43,984 nt of DNA from Paenibacillus taiwanensis DSM 18679 (GCF_000425125.1 NZ_KE384309.1:148139-192122); one strand, 5' to 3'; positions 1 to 8,081 are shown, counted from the first letter of the stretch. The notes: generated from the letters alone by a model not told the origin. Made by a program: numbers and translations.

Positions 1-386
1 GGCGGCAGAAAGCCGAAGTAAGGCGGAATGTCCGCCTTACTAGTGCCGCGAAGGCGAGAAACGCTTTCGATAAGGCGAGAAAGCCGCCTTAAGCAAGCGA
101 AGGTGCGCGCTGCGTGGCAGCCAGAACAGCGATGACCAGCCTGTGCTGGAAGCGATAAGCTGGGCACATACGAGGAGCGATGTCTGCCCCGTACTGAGAG
201 AAATTCAAGCTCAATCGAGATAGGTCGTCCGACCCAATCGGGGCGATTAGCTACAAATACAGGGAGAGCTCGTACGAGCGTATAGGCAGCGATTAGAAGC
301 CCCATAGGGGGTGCGCACATCTGAGTGTATCGGTGGCACATCAGCAACCGTACTCTCAGCGATCAAGCTGCCTTCAAACAATTAGC
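1..386. repeat. Gene-free left edge with GGCGGA/TCCGCC palindromic units
   Basis: I see no convincing gene here. The first 95 bases contain palindromic GC-rich units: TAAGGCGG-aatg-TCCGCCTTA around 20-40 and TAAGGCGAGAAAGCCGCCTTA around 72-94. Similar units recur at the right edge of the window (43800-43900). Further on, GCGAT(T/A)AG-like words recur near 152, 242 and 289. The sequence lies downstream of the hssS-like gene, which reads leftwards. It may be a dispersed intergenic repeat family; that is inference. Confidence 0.4.
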
Positions 387-1796
387 TTACAGGGTCAGCG
401 AAGTTTCGTTCACGGGTAGCTTAACCGTGAAACTTGTGCCCTGGCCACTTGAACTGTGCACGGTGATACTTCCGTCGTGGAGCTCAATTATACGTTTTGC
501 AATGGCTAGTCCTAAGCCAGTACCGCTACGATTATGACTGCTAGCAACCTCCGATTTGTAGAAGCGGTCAAATATATGCGGTAAATCGTGCTCCTCAATC
601 ACAGCACCCGTATTATGTATCCACACTTTAACTGTACGGTCAGCCTCTTCGTAATTACATGTTATACGGATAACGCCTTCATTATCTGTGAACTTGATCG
701 CATTGCCAACAATGTTGGCCCACACCTGATGCAGCAATCCCGCGTCACCAGGCACTTCGGTGACATCCAATTCAAGATCCAGCTCAAGCTGCTTAGCAGA
801 CCAAGCTGGCTCCATGCGGATGATGACCTCGCGAAGCTGTTCATCCAGCCGAAATGGCTGTCGTTTCAGCGTTTCAGTTCCACGTTCGAGTGCAGCAAGG
901 GTTAGCAGCTGCCTGCTCAGGGAGGAGAGCCGTTCGCTCTCCTCTGCAATAATATTTAAGTATCTCCGTTCCTCATCAGGAGGAAGCGGGCGATCTCGAA
1001 GTTGCTCCGCAAGTCCGCGGATCGAGGTGAGCGGGGACTGAATCTCGTGTGACACGTTTGCAACAAACTGCTTACGCATCGTATCCACTTGTTTTAATGT
1101 TTGCGACATTCGAGTGAAGCGCCGAGCCAACTCGCCAATCTCATCATGCCTGGCCATGTCCACCTGAATATCGTAGCGGCCTTTCTCTAATTCACCCGTC
1201 GCAAGCATAAGTCGATTTAGAGGTCTGACCAAGTAACGTGTTTTGAGCGCTATAAGTACTAAGCTGACAAAAAAAGTAGTCGCAAATAAGATGGCGAGCA
1301 TCTGTCTAAGCTCTTGTAATTGCTGTACCATGTCCGGTCGGGCAAATAACGCATAAGCTTGTCCGTTCCACGTTAAGGGAAAACCAACAGCCTTATCCAG
1401 TTTATTTTCAAATACAGCAGGCACAAACCAATTCCAATTGTCTCCCGCTAAACCGCGGTATCGGCTGCCTGACAGTACAGACTCAATCACTTCTTTTGAC
1501 AGCGTCAAATCTTTAAAAGGGCGCCCATACATCGTCCCGTTATATTGTCCATCAACGAGATAGAGCTGATAGCCAAGTTCAGATAACGTTTGCAGCTGAG
1601 CTTCCCATTCAGTGCTGCTTTCATTATGTGATTCAAGCAAGGTGAGCATGGACTGGCCAACGGCCTCCATCTTCTGTTCATAGTGGTTTTTGAGACCATG
1701 AGCGTATACAAGATTGGCTACAACTAGCCCGACAATGAAACTGATCATTACGATGACAACGGAAAAAAGCACAATACGACCGTATAAAGACCTCAT
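387..1796 (-). CDS. hssS: HssS-like sensor histidine kinase
   Basis: Membrane histidine kinase of 469 residues, predicted to sense a signal (heme in characterised HssS proteins) and phosphorylate the response regulator encoded just upstream. Seen: transmembrane segment about 7-31, an extracytoplasmic domain to about 165, second transmembrane segment about 166-187, HAMP linker, the phospho-acceptor His250 in VSHEIQSP, the N-box near NIVGNAIKF (361-369) and the G-box SGTGLGLA (424-431). The sensor region resembles Staphylococcus aureus HssS as I remember it, for example YQLYLVDG, YGRPFKDLTLS and ARPDM at matching places, which is why I prefer HssS over a generic kinase. The acceptor box reads HEIQSP rather than the common HE(I/L)KTP. 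Its ATG overlaps the regulator's stop (ATGA), so the two are translationally coupled. Confidence 0.8.
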   Translation of the reverse strand: MRSLYGRIVLFSVVIVMISFIVGLVVANLVYAHGLKNHYEQKMEAVGQSMLTLLESHNESSTEWEAQLQTLSELGYQLYLVDGQYNGTMYGRPFKDLTLSKEVIESVLSGSRYRGLAGDNWNWFVPAVFENKLDKAVGFPLTWNGQAYALFARPDMVQQLQELRQMLAILFATTFFVSLVLIALKTRYLVRPLNRLMLATGELEKGRYDIQVDMARHDEIGELARRFTRMSQTLKQVDTMRKQFVANVSHEIQSPLTSIRGLAEQLRDRPLPPDEERRYLNIIAEESERLSSLSRQLLTLAALERGTETLKRQPFRLDEQLREVIIRMEPAWSAKQLELDLELDVTEVPGDAGLLHQVWANIVGNAIKFTDNEGVIRITCNYEEADRTVKVWIHNTGAVIEEHDLPHIFDRFYKSEVASSHNRSGTGLGLAIAKRIIELHDGSITVHSSSGQGTSFTVKLPVNETSLTL

Positions 1797-2473
1797 CCTT
1801 CGGCGGCCTCCAACTTATAACCGAGCCCCCGTATCGTAACGATACGAAAATCAGAAGTTAACGGATGAAGCCGCTCTCTTAGCCGTTTTATATGTACATC
1901 AATGGTGCGACTGTCGCCTTCATAATCGATGCCCCATATCCAATCCAGCAACTGATCACGCGTATAAATGCGCCCGGGATAGCTTGCAAGCTGCACGAGC
2001 AGCTCAAACTCTTTACGAGGCAAAGTCAGTATTTGTCCATTAGTAGAAACGGTGTAAGCGGATCGATCAATTAGCGTATGCGGAAAATGAATAACGGAAT
2101 CCGATACAAGCTGATACCGGCGCAGCAGCGCCTTCATTCGGATTAGCAGTTCTTTTGGCTCAAAAGGCTTTACCATATAGTCGTCTGTTCCTGCTTTATA
2201 CCCAGCCTCCTTATCTTCGATCTCACCTAGAGCAGTTAATAGAATAACAGGAATGTCATACTGCGCACGTATTTCTGCACATAGTGTATGTCCATTTTTA
2301 CCGGGCATCATAACATCTATTACAGCAAGATGTATCATAGATTGCTCCAGCATTGCTGCTGCTTGAATACCATCGTGCGCTTCCACCACTTCATATTGCT
2401 CTGACTCTAATACTAATCGGAGAAGTGCGAGTATATTAGGATCATCATCTGCAATCAATACACGAATTTGCAT
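1793..2473 (-). CDS. hssR: HssR-like OmpR-family response regulator
   Basis: Response regulator of 226 residues: receiver domain (acidic D10/D11, phospho-acceptor D53 in VIDVMMPG, LLTA and VKPFE switch motifs) followed by an OmpR/PhoB winged helix (about 130-225, ending TIRGLGYKLE). The DNA-binding part, WGIDYEGDSRTIDVHIKRLRER, is very close to S. aureus HssR, which activates the heme exporter genes hrtAB. Ribosome site GGAGGTT lies about 10 bases before the ATG. It is first in a two-gene operon with the kinase. No hrtA or hrtB is visible on either side, so the target gene is elsewhere or the pair has another job. The family call is firm; the heme role is inference. Confidence 0.82.
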   Translation of the reverse strand: MQIRVLIADDDPNILALLRLVLESEQYEVVEAHDGIQAAAMLEQSMIHLAVIDVMMPGKNGHTLCAEIRAQYDIPVILLTALGEIEDKEAGYKAGTDDYMVKPFEPKELLIRMKALLRRYQLVSDSVIHFPHTLIDRSAYTVSTNGQILTLPRKEFELLVQLASYPGRIYTRDQLLDWIWGIDYEGDSRTIDVHIKRLRERLHPLTSDFRIVTIRGLGYKLEAAEG

Positions 2474-2617
2474 CTTGTTATATAACCTCCAAATCTATTA
2501 GAAGGGAGAACCCTAGGCAACTTATTTGTAAACGAGCATAATGAGGTCGGGGACGATCAAAACCGTATGTAGACCGTCTCAAGACGTGACGACATTAGAC
2601 CTAGAATGAACGGCTGT

Positions 2618-2646
2618 ATTATACAATAACCTGCTCGCATATCCAA
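2618..2646 (-). promoter_or_regulatory. Sigma-A promoter of the hssRS-like operon
   Basis: On the minus strand TTGGAT (2641-2646), a 17-base spacer and TATAAT (2618-2623). Transcription would start near 2611 and leave a leader of about 137 bases before the regulator gene. The leader holds a short inverted repeat, CGTCT-CA-AGACG, near 2575-2587. I did not find the tandem GTTCATATT repeat known as the S. aureus HssR site. Confidence 0.7.
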
Positions 2647-2664
2647 ATCATAGCCGATAATCAT

Positions 2665-2708
2665 GCAAAAAAACCTTCCTGGTGCGAGCTCCTGCGCCGT
2701 GAAGGTTT
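2665..2708 (-). terminator. Intrinsic terminator of the small membrane protein gene
   Basis: Hairpin AAACCTTC...GAAGGTTT with a further GC-rich inner stem, followed on the minus strand by a run of seven T. It lies about 45 bases past the stop of the 68-residue membrane protein gene. Confidence 0.8.
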
Positions 2709-2753
2709 AAAAGATAACGTTAAGGAATGAGAAGGGGCCGAAGGCCGCTTGGT

Positions 2754-2960
2754 TTACAAAAAAGTGCGATTGATCATTAAGACGATTAAATAAAAACAGA
2801 AGATCGAAAACAGACAAGCGCCTGAACCAAGTATTAATTTGCGTTGTTTCATAAAACGAAAGCTGATTGCGAAAATTCCAATATTGACAAGAACAAGCAC
2901 AACAGACATTGAAATAATAGCAATCCAATATAAAACTTGAAATACGCTTGCTGTATCCAT
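2754..2960 (-). CDS. Small two-TM membrane protein, unknown function
   Basis: A 68-residue protein beginning MDTASVFQ. This ATG is chosen because AGGAGA lies about 8 bases upstream; a longer frame open to 3050 has no ribosome site. Two hydrophobic stretches (about 6-30 and 42-64) are joined by a short basic loop FMKQRK, so it should sit as a helical hairpin in the membrane. I do not recognise a family. It has its own terminator and stands alone between the hssRS-like operon and the divergent yheD-like gene. Confidence 0.6.
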   Translation of the reverse strand: MDTASVFQVLYWIAIISMSVVLVLVNIGIFAISFRFMKQRKLILGSGACLFSIFCFYLIVLMINRTFL

Positions 2961-3182
2961 TCTAGTCTCTCCTATCGGCACAGCAGAATTAAAGATCATC
3001 TGCTGGTTGAATATACCTATACGATACCATTGTACGGCAGAAACTGACAAGCCAAAACCTGTCCCTTTTAAGCAGAACTATACGAGTCTATTAAAATAAG
3101 GCGAACGCCGTGGACAATCATACAAGAAGTGGACATGGACTATGAGTACCTTATAGGTATAACGAAGAAAGGGGATACGCGC

Positions 3183-3845
3183 ATGGATGGTAGGCAGCTG
3201 GCCAGTAAATGGCTGAAGACGGAAGCGCTGTTGTCAGACTCACGCGTAGCAGACTATATCCCTGCGACACGTATGTATAACTCCTCTAATTTGCATCAGA
3301 TGTTAATTCAATATGGATTTGTTGTCATTAAACCAGTTGTTGGCGGCGGTGGCGCTGGTGTCATCAAAGTTACAAAAGAAGGAGCAACTTATCGCTACAC
3401 TTACATGGCTCACACGCGTTCCTTTTCGAGCTTTGATGCGATGTTCCGTTCATTGTCATCAGCGAAGAAGAAACGTTCCTATCTGATACAACGTGGAATA
3501 CGCTTGGCCACCATTGGTGGACGCCCAATAGATTATCGGGTCAAAGTTGTAAAAACAAATGGGGCATGGGTGTTCCGCTCCTTGGTTGGTCGTGTGGCGC
3601 GCAAAGGGCTGTTTGTGACAAATTTGTGTAAAGGCGGTACGATGCTGACCGCTGGGCAGGGCATTCGTCGATCGTTATCAGGTAATCGGGTTCGATCTAA
3701 AAAGAACGAGATGAGACACGTTACAAGAATATGTACCGCTATTTTGGAAGCTAAATATCCTGGCATTGGTCAATTAGGCTTTGATTATGGGATCGAGCGC
3801 AGCGGAAAGATGTGGATTTTTGAAGTGAATACACGCCCCCAATAG
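3183..3845 (+). CDS. YheC/YheD-family ATP-grasp protein (spore-coat associated type)
   Basis: A 220-residue member of the YheC/YheD ATP-grasp family; Bacillus YheC and YheD associate with the forming spore coat. Seen: the glycine-rich ATP loop KPVVGGGGAGV, a nucleotide and metal-binding core (YLIQRGIRL, DYRVKVVK, FRSLVGRVARKG), and the terminal GQLGFDYGIERSGKMWIFEVN. The start is set at 3183, where AAAGGGGA precedes the ATG by about 9 bases; an upstream in-frame ATG at 3129 has only a weak site. The protein ends right after the metal-binding EVNTRP motif, so it lacks the C-terminal tail of longer YheD proteins. Its stop codon lies inside the loop of the following terminator. The substrate is unknown. 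Confidence 0.82.
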   Translation: MDGRQLASKWLKTEALLSDSRVADYIPATRMYNSSNLHQMLIQYGFVVIKPVVGGGGAGVIKVTKEGATYRYTYMAHTRSFSSFDAMFRSLSSAKKKRSYLIQRGIRLATIGGRPIDYRVKVVKTNGAWVFRSLVGRVARKGLFVTNLCKGGTMLTAGQGIRRSLSGNRVRSKKNEMRHVTRICTAILEAKYPGIGQLGFDYGIERSGKMWIFEVNTRPQ

Positions 3846-3861
3846 AGTGGGGGCGGTTTTT
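3833..3861 (+). terminator. Intrinsic terminator overlapping the yheD-like stop codon
   Basis: CGCCCCC-aatagagt-GGGGGCG followed by a long T run. The upstream arm encodes the last Arg-Pro-Gln codons and the TAG stop (3843-3845) lies in the loop, so there is essentially no 3' untranslated region. Confidence 0.85.
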
Positions 3862-3972
3862 TTTTTGAGAAATCTATTCTATTAGCGTATGTAAATATCG
3901 ATTTGATAGATTTTATTTATTTTAAGAGGGATATTCATCAAAGTTAGTTATTAATTAACAATATAAATAAAC

Positions 3973-4071
3973 TGTTGATAACTATATCCACACTTTAAGC
4001 CTTGATAGCTGTGGGGAATCGACGGTTGTCAACAATATATACACAATATTTCCACAGAAGCCTGTGGATAA
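3973..4071. promoter_or_regulatory. DnaA-box cluster upstream of sda
   Basis: Within about 100 bases of AT-rich DNA there is one perfect DnaA box on the minus strand (TGTGGATAA, 4063-4071). There are three boxes with one mismatch to TTATNCACA: TGTTGATAA (3973-3981, minus), ATATCCACA (3984-3992, plus) and ATATACACA (4037-4045, plus). Two weaker ones lie at 4010-4018 and 4048-4056. The perfect box ends 8 bases before the putative -35 of sda. In Bacillus subtilis sda is controlled by DnaA through boxes at its promoter; the same arrangement here supports both calls. Confidence 0.75.
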
Positions 4072-4079
4072 CGGAACGC

Positions 4080-4109
4080 TTGTTCTGTTTTTCGTTAGCA
4101 TGATATGAT
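4080..4109 (+). promoter_or_regulatory. Putative sigma-A promoter of sda
   Basis: TTGTTC (4080-4085), 18-base spacer, TATGAT (4104-4109); transcription would begin near 4116, about 33 bases before the sda ATG. It sits directly downstream of the perfect DnaA box. Confidence 0.55.
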
Positions 4110-4148
4110 GAGGCAGTAAAGGAAAACTAAGGAAAGGTTGTGATTAAG

Positions 4149-4298
4149 ATGGCTTTACTTTCCGATGAGTTGCTCGTAGATTCTTATCTACAGGCAATAC
4201 GACTGCGTTTAGACGAAGAGTTCATTGCGTTGTTGCTCGCGGAAATGAAAAGACGCCGCCTTCGTCCGACCGTTCGACATTTACCGGTAATCAACTAA
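4149..4298 (+). CDS. sda: Sda, sporulation checkpoint inhibitor
   Basis: A 49-residue protein, MALLSDELLVDSYLQAIRL onwards. The first half (LSDELL-x-SY, then L-x-x-EFI-x-LL) is the Sda helical hairpin. In Bacillus Sda binds the dimerisation/phosphotransfer domain of the sporulation kinases KinA and KinB, and blocks entry into sporulation when replication initiation is disturbed or under way. The C-terminal tail is a few residues longer than in B. subtilis and rich in arginine (MKRRRLRPTVRH). A GGAAAGG ribosome site lies upstream. The DnaA boxes in front of it match the known control of this gene. It converges on the Cys-rich gene at 4326-4595. Confidence 0.88.
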   Translation: MALLSDELLVDSYLQAIRLRLDEEFIALLLAEMKRRRLRPTVRHLPVIN

Positions 4299-4325
4299 GA
4301 AAGTACCGGCGTGTGCCATGCGACA

Positions 4326-4595
4326 TTATGAGCTTGCATCGAATTGAAGCCCGTTTACCGTTGTCATTGAATGACAATGCTCGCAGTACATGATATGCAT
4401 ACAGACTGTGACATTAGAACGTTGCGAGTCGAATGTGCTCTTATCCACTGCTGTCAATCGGCCTTCTACCTGATAAGGCGCATAGGGTCCATCATAATCT
4501 TCCCGTTTGCCACTATCAATGGTTGGGTTCAAGCAGTTCGGGCATAACCAACAAGGACTGATCATGCCGTTGCATAGTTGACAAACATCAAACAA
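4326..4595 (-). CDS. Small Cys-rich, probably zinc-binding protein
   Basis: An 89-residue protein with two paired-cysteine clusters: CQLC, then CWLCPNC near the N-terminus, and CMHIMYCEHC near the C-terminus. It is soluble and probably a zinc-ribbon or treble-clef type fold. I do not recognise a named family; it may be one of the short conserved Paenibacillus proteins of unknown role. The start is TTG, with GGAGGAGG six bases before it. Both the ribosome site and the start of the TTG lie inside a long hairpin (4594-4640), suggesting translational control. It lies 77 bases after yumC on the same strand. Confidence 0.65.
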   Translation of the reverse strand: MFDVCQLCNGMISPCWLCPNCLNPTIDSGKREDYDGPYAPYQVEGRLTAVDKSTFDSQRSNVTVCMHIMYCEHCHSMTTVNGLQFDASS

Positions 4596-4640
4596 GGGTA
4601 TCCTCCTCCAGTATATATAGATATGGAGTAGGATACCCTT
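4594..4640 (-). promoter_or_regulatory. Leader hairpin covering the ribosome site and TTG start of the Cys-rich gene
   Basis: On the minus strand AAGGGTATCCTACTCCA pairs with TGGAGGAGGATACCCTT, 16 of 17 positions, with a 13-base AT-rich loop. The 3' arm contains GGAGGAGG and reaches into the TTG start codon. It could also end yumC transcription, although on the minus strand only an imperfect T-rich stretch follows. On the plus strand it is followed by TTCTTTCC and could stop transcripts running on from sda. Confidence 0.7.
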
Positions 4641-4672
4641 TCTTTCCTTGCCTATGTGAGTTGTAACAAGGA

Positions 4673-5674
4673 TTATCTCTTCATGCTGCTGCTATGTCCA
4701 GGAGACAGCTTTGCAGTTGGATCAATGTAAACTTTAGCGTTATTAATGGCAGTAGGTGCTTCACCGAAACCGACGGCAATCAGTTTTAATTTGCCAGGAT
4801 AGGTAGTGATGTCCCCAGCAGCAAACAAACCTGGAATGTTGGTCTCCATGCGAGAATCAACTACGATAGAGCCGTTCTCAATCTCAAGTCCCCACTCCGA
4901 AATCGGGCCAAGAGAAGAAACAAAGCCAAAGTTTACGATGACGGCATCAACATCGATGTCTGTCGTTTCTTTTGTCTTGACGTCTTCGATCGTAACACGC
5001 TCAATCCGGCCTTCGCCATGCATATGCGTGATTTCTTTTGGCGTCAGAATTTGGACCTTTGAATTTTGCAATTGCTGTACCGTATGCTCATGCGCGCGGA
5101 ACTTGTCGCGACGATGAATAAGTGTTACCTGCTCTGCGATCGGTTCAAGCATTAGCGCCCAGTCGCATGCGGAATCGCCGCCGCCGCTTATAAGCACTTT
5201 CTGGCCTTTGAACTTTTGTAAATCGCTGACAAAATAGTGCAAATTGGCTTTCTCGTATGCTGCCGCGCCCGGAAGATCAAGTCGGCGTGGTTCAAATGCG
5301 CCTACGCCAGCGGTAATAATGATAGCACGTGAGTGATGCACGCCCTTGTCCGTAGTAACCTCGAACAGACGCTCATCGAGCTTCTTAACGCCGATAACCT
5401 TCTCTTCAAGGCGAACGTCAGGATGGAAGTGATCCATCTGTTCCTTCAGCGAATTTACTAGCTCCTGAGCGGTTACCTTTGGAAAACCGGCTACATCATA
5501 GATGTATTTTTCAGGATACAACGCAGCTAATTGTCCTCCTAGCTGCGGCATACTTTCGATCAGGCGTACCGAAGCGTGGCGCATGCCGCCATAAAAGGCT
5601 GCAAACATACCAGCGGGGCCGCCGCCGATAATTAATATATCGACAATATCATGTTGTGTATCAGTAGTAGTCAA
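4673..5674 (-). CDS. yumC: Ferredoxin/flavodoxin-NADP+ reductase, YumC type
   Basis: A 333-residue FAD enzyme that moves electrons between NADPH and ferredoxin or flavodoxin in the cytosol. It has the thioredoxin-reductase-like fold without the redox CxxC. Seen: FAD site [12 protein letters not shown] (about 14-25), the conserved [24 protein letters not shown] stretch typical of this class, NAD(P) site [13 protein letters not shown], and the FAD-closing AAGDI near 286. Length agrees with B. subtilis YumC. The start is TTG, with GGAGGTG 8 bases before it. It is transcribed alone from a good promoter. In B. subtilis yumC lies next to the yumB NADH dehydrogenase gene; here the ndh-like gene is 3 kb away and on the other strand. 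Confidence 0.92.
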   Translation of the reverse strand: MTTTDTQHDIVDILIIGGGPAGMFAAFYGGMRHASVRLIESMPQLGGQLAALYPEKYIYDVAGFPKVTAQELVNSLKEQMDHFHPDVRLEEKVIGVKKLDERLFEVTTDKGVHHSRAIIITAGVGAFEPRRLDLPGAAAYEKANLHYFVSDLQKFKGQKVLISGGGDSACDWALMLEPIAEQVTLIHRRDKFRAHEHTVQQLQNSKVQILTPKEITHMHGEGRIERVTIEDVKTKETTDIDVDAVIVNFGFVSSLGPISEWGLEIENGSIVVDSRMETNIPGLFAAGDITTYPGKLKLIAVGFGEAPTAINNAKVYIDPTAKLSPGHSSSMKR

Positions 5675-5740
5675 GGCTAAGCACCTCCAAATGGCATTGT
5701 GACTAAAATCATGGTTAAATAGCCCTTAGGCACATACACC

Positions 5741-5769
5741 ATTATAAACCCTACATTCCATAATGGAAA
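5741..5769 (-). promoter_or_regulatory. Sigma-A promoter of yumC
   Basis: Minus strand TTTCCA (5764-5769), 17-base spacer, TATAAT (5741-5746), about 60 bases upstream of the TTG start. Confidence 0.6.
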
Positions 5770-5926
5770 CTATGGATGAGAACTAACTTTCAACAATTTC
5801 AGCTATATCGTGAACAAAGTCGACAGTTACAACTTCTCGCTAGGTGTGCAACCGATGGGTGTACGCAGCTCCGCGCCGCACTAAAGTATGCTGCTTGCGT
5901 GATACACAGAGAAATTCACAACCTGT

Positions 5927-6976
5927 CTACATAATCCAAATTGCAGCCATGCCTGCAAGCAACAGAGAACCAATCAGGCAGGCCGCAAATGCTTTAATTC
6001 CATGCTGACGAATATGTTCGACACGCATGTTCAACCCCAGTCCTGCCATCCCCATACCAAGCAGGCTATAAGCGAAATCGACCATGCTAGCCGCGGTATT
6101 TGCTTGAATCCACCCAAGGCTGCGAATGGTGGCCGCAGCTAAAAAACCGAGCACAAACCAAGGGATCGGTAACGCTAGCAAGCGGGCTGCAAGTGATCCT
6201 GTTGCAGCAGTTGAAGCTATTTTATCCTGTACCGAAGTATTTGCATACTGCGTTCGCTTGCTGCGCCGTGTTGTGATGACTCCAAGTAGCAGCGCTACTG
6301 GAGCTAGCAGTGCAACACGACTTAGTTTAACCATAATGGCCAGATTGACAGCTGCGCTTGTCAGCGGATCAGTAGCTGCCACGACATGAGCAACCTCATG
6401 CAGTGTCGCGCCAGCAAATTTCCCGTACTGCAAGGCGTCCCAAGGAAGCATCGGAAATACTACGGCGTACAGCATCGTAAACAACGTACCCATCACACAA
6501 ACGATAGCTACGGCTGTGCCTGTTTTGGCGCGATCTGCTTCCAGTTGGGGAGCTACAGCTACGACAGCGGCGGCTCCACAGATGCCGGTACCGCAGGCAA
6601 CCAACATCGCAAGATCATGATCAATGCCAAACCAACGGGAGATCGCATATACAACAGAAATTCCAAACAATAAACAAGCAGCGGCTAGCCAAAGCACGGA
6701 GGAACCTGCATTTGCAAGGTCCTGCCAGTTTAGGCGCAAGCCCAGTAAAACGATGCCTAAACGAAGCACTTTTTGGGCTGCAAAACGAATGCCGCTATCC
6801 GTGCTTTGCGGCAGCCAAAGCCAGTGCCGCCAAGCCATTCCTAGTAAAATGGCAATAACTAACGGACCTAACATGTGAAGGCCCGGGAGCTTGCCTATAT
6901 AGCGGGCTGCCAAAGATAAAATTAGGGCGAGCGTGATACCGTATATGAATCCATAACGTTTCATTGCGGGGGACAT
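5927..6976 (-). CDS. YeiH-family putative sulfate/anion exporter
   Basis: A 349-residue polytopic membrane protein of the YeiH (UPF0324) family, with about ten hydrophobic segments and the family motifs LRLGIVLLGLRLNWQDL, CGTGICGAAAVVAVAP, FAGATLHEVAHVVAA and GMAGLGLNM. Members are annotated as putative sulfate exporters; the true substrate is not established. The ATG at 6976 is chosen because AAAGGAG precedes it by 8 bases; an upstream in-frame ATG at 7003 lacks a site. A LysR gene reads away from it across 190 bases, the usual layout of yeiH with its regulator, so it is probably LysR-controlled. Confidence 0.85.
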   Translation of the reverse strand: MSPAMKRYGFIYGITLALILSLAARYIGKLPGLHMLGPLVIAILLGMAWRHWLWLPQSTDSGIRFAAQKVLRLGIVLLGLRLNWQDLANAGSSVLWLAAACLLFGISVVYAISRWFGIDHDLAMLVACGTGICGAAAVVAVAPQLEADRAKTGTAVAIVCVMGTLFTMLYAVVFPMLPWDALQYGKFAGATLHEVAHVVAATDPLTSAAVNLAIMVKLSRVALLAPVALLLGVITTRRSKRTQYANTSVQDKIASTAATGSLAARLLALPIPWFVLGFLAAATIRSLGWIQANTAASMVDFAYSLLGMGMAGLGLNMRVEHIRQHGIKAFAACLIGSLLLAGMAAIWIM

Positions 6977-7166
6977 GGGATGAGCTCCTTTCTCTAGGTG
7001 CAAAGGGATAATGTGTTTGCGGTGTTAAGTTCACTATATTCATGTTTAATCATAAATGGAAATCGATTATATTGAACTTAATCATCAAATTCATCTATGA
7101 TTGAATGAGCAGTATGCATGATACTGGATAGGAAAGGATACGATAACGATTGGAGGCGCCATTTAG

Positions 7167-8081
7167 GTGATGGATTTAGAATTGCTCAAAATGTTTATTA
7201 CTGTCGCTGAACAGCGTCATTTCTCAAAGGCAGCGGAACTGCTCCATCTCACCCAGCCTACTGTTAGTATGCGTATTCGTCAGCTTGAGCAGCAGCTTAA
7301 TGTTAGCTTGTTGGAGCGATCACCAAAGAAAGTCTCTTTGACGCCTGCTGGACATTTATTCGTAGAACGGGCACGAGAGTGCGTACGTCTTATGGAACAA
7401 ACGCGGATCGACATCCAACGATTAAGCGAGGAGATAACCGGGGAGCTATGTATTGGTGCCAGCTATTCGATTGGTGAGTACGTATTGCCGCGACTAATTG
7501 CCCAATTCAGTGAGATGTACCCGCAAGTGCAAATTCGAGTAAGTATTCATAATACACACGATATTGTGCAACAAGTATATCAACAGCAATTACACGGTGG
7601 ATTGGTAGAAGGTCGAGTCAAACACAAGGACATGCAAATCCGGGTATTTGCCGAAGATGAATTGATATTGGTTGTGGCGCCAAATCATCCGCTTGCAATT
7701 TTTCGGACTGTACAAATTGATCAGCTTCAAGAGCAGGTCTGGGTGCTGCGGGAGACGGGTTCTGGGACACGTAGTTTTAGTGAGGAGTTTATAACTGACT
7801 ATGACTTAACCATAAAACGAAGTTTTGAAATAAGTAGTAATCAGGGCGTAAAGGAAGCGGTTCGTGCTGGACTAGGCTTGTCTTTGTTATCACGGCATGT
7901 TGTACAACGAGAGGTAGATGCGGGTCATTTAAGAGAACTTACGCTAATTGGATCACGATGTGTGCGCCCATTAACTATCGTACAAAGGAAAGATATTGTC
8001 CCTGTTCTTGCTTGGGAACAGTTTCTCCATTTAGTTATAGCTTGCGATATGCAGCATAGTTTTACAAAATACCAAAAGTAA
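7167..8081 (+). CDS. LysR-family regulator divergent from yeiH
   Basis: A 304-residue LysR protein: N-terminal winged helix (DLELLKMFITVAEQRHFSKAAELLHLTQPTVS) and a two-lobed effector domain from about residue 90 (LCIGASYSIGEYVLP; GTRSFSEEF; GLGLSLLSRHVV). The effector domain resembles the CysL/YeiE/CbbR branch, whose members often sit opposite yeiH and sense sulfur or carbon compounds; the inducer here is unknown. The start is GTG with TGGAGG 10 bases before it; the next codon is ATG and could also serve. The AT-rich divergent region (7004-7166) should hold its operator, but I could not fix one T-N11-A site with confidence. Confidence 0.85.
   Translation: MMDLELLKMFITVAEQRHFSKAAELLHLTQPTVSMRIRQLEQQLNVSLLERSPKKVSLTPAGHLFVERARECVRLMEQTRIDIQRLSEEITGELCIGASYSIGEYVLPRLIAQFSEMYPQVQIRVSIHNTHDIVQQVYQQQLHGGLVEGRVKHKDMQIRVFAEDELILVVAPNHPLAIFRTVQIDQLQEQVWVLRETGSGTRSFSEEFITDYDLTIKRSFEISSNQGVKEAVRAGLGLSLLSRHVVQREVDAGHLRELTLIGSRCVRPLTIVQRKDIVPVLAWEQFLHLVIACDMQHSFTKYQK

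Noticed and set aside
3846..4148. Replication origin suggested by DnaA boxes and AT-rich DNA
   Set aside because: No dnaA, dnaN, rpmH or similar origin genes are near; the boxes are better explained as sda control.
4594..4640. Plain intrinsic terminator of yumC
   Set aside because: On the minus strand no clean T run follows and the stem overlaps the next gene's ribosome site, so it is reported as a regulatory hairpin, with termination left as an alternative.
7004..7166. Specific LysR operator between yeiH and its regulator
   Set aside because: Several AT-rich T-N11-A matches are possible and none stands out from the background.
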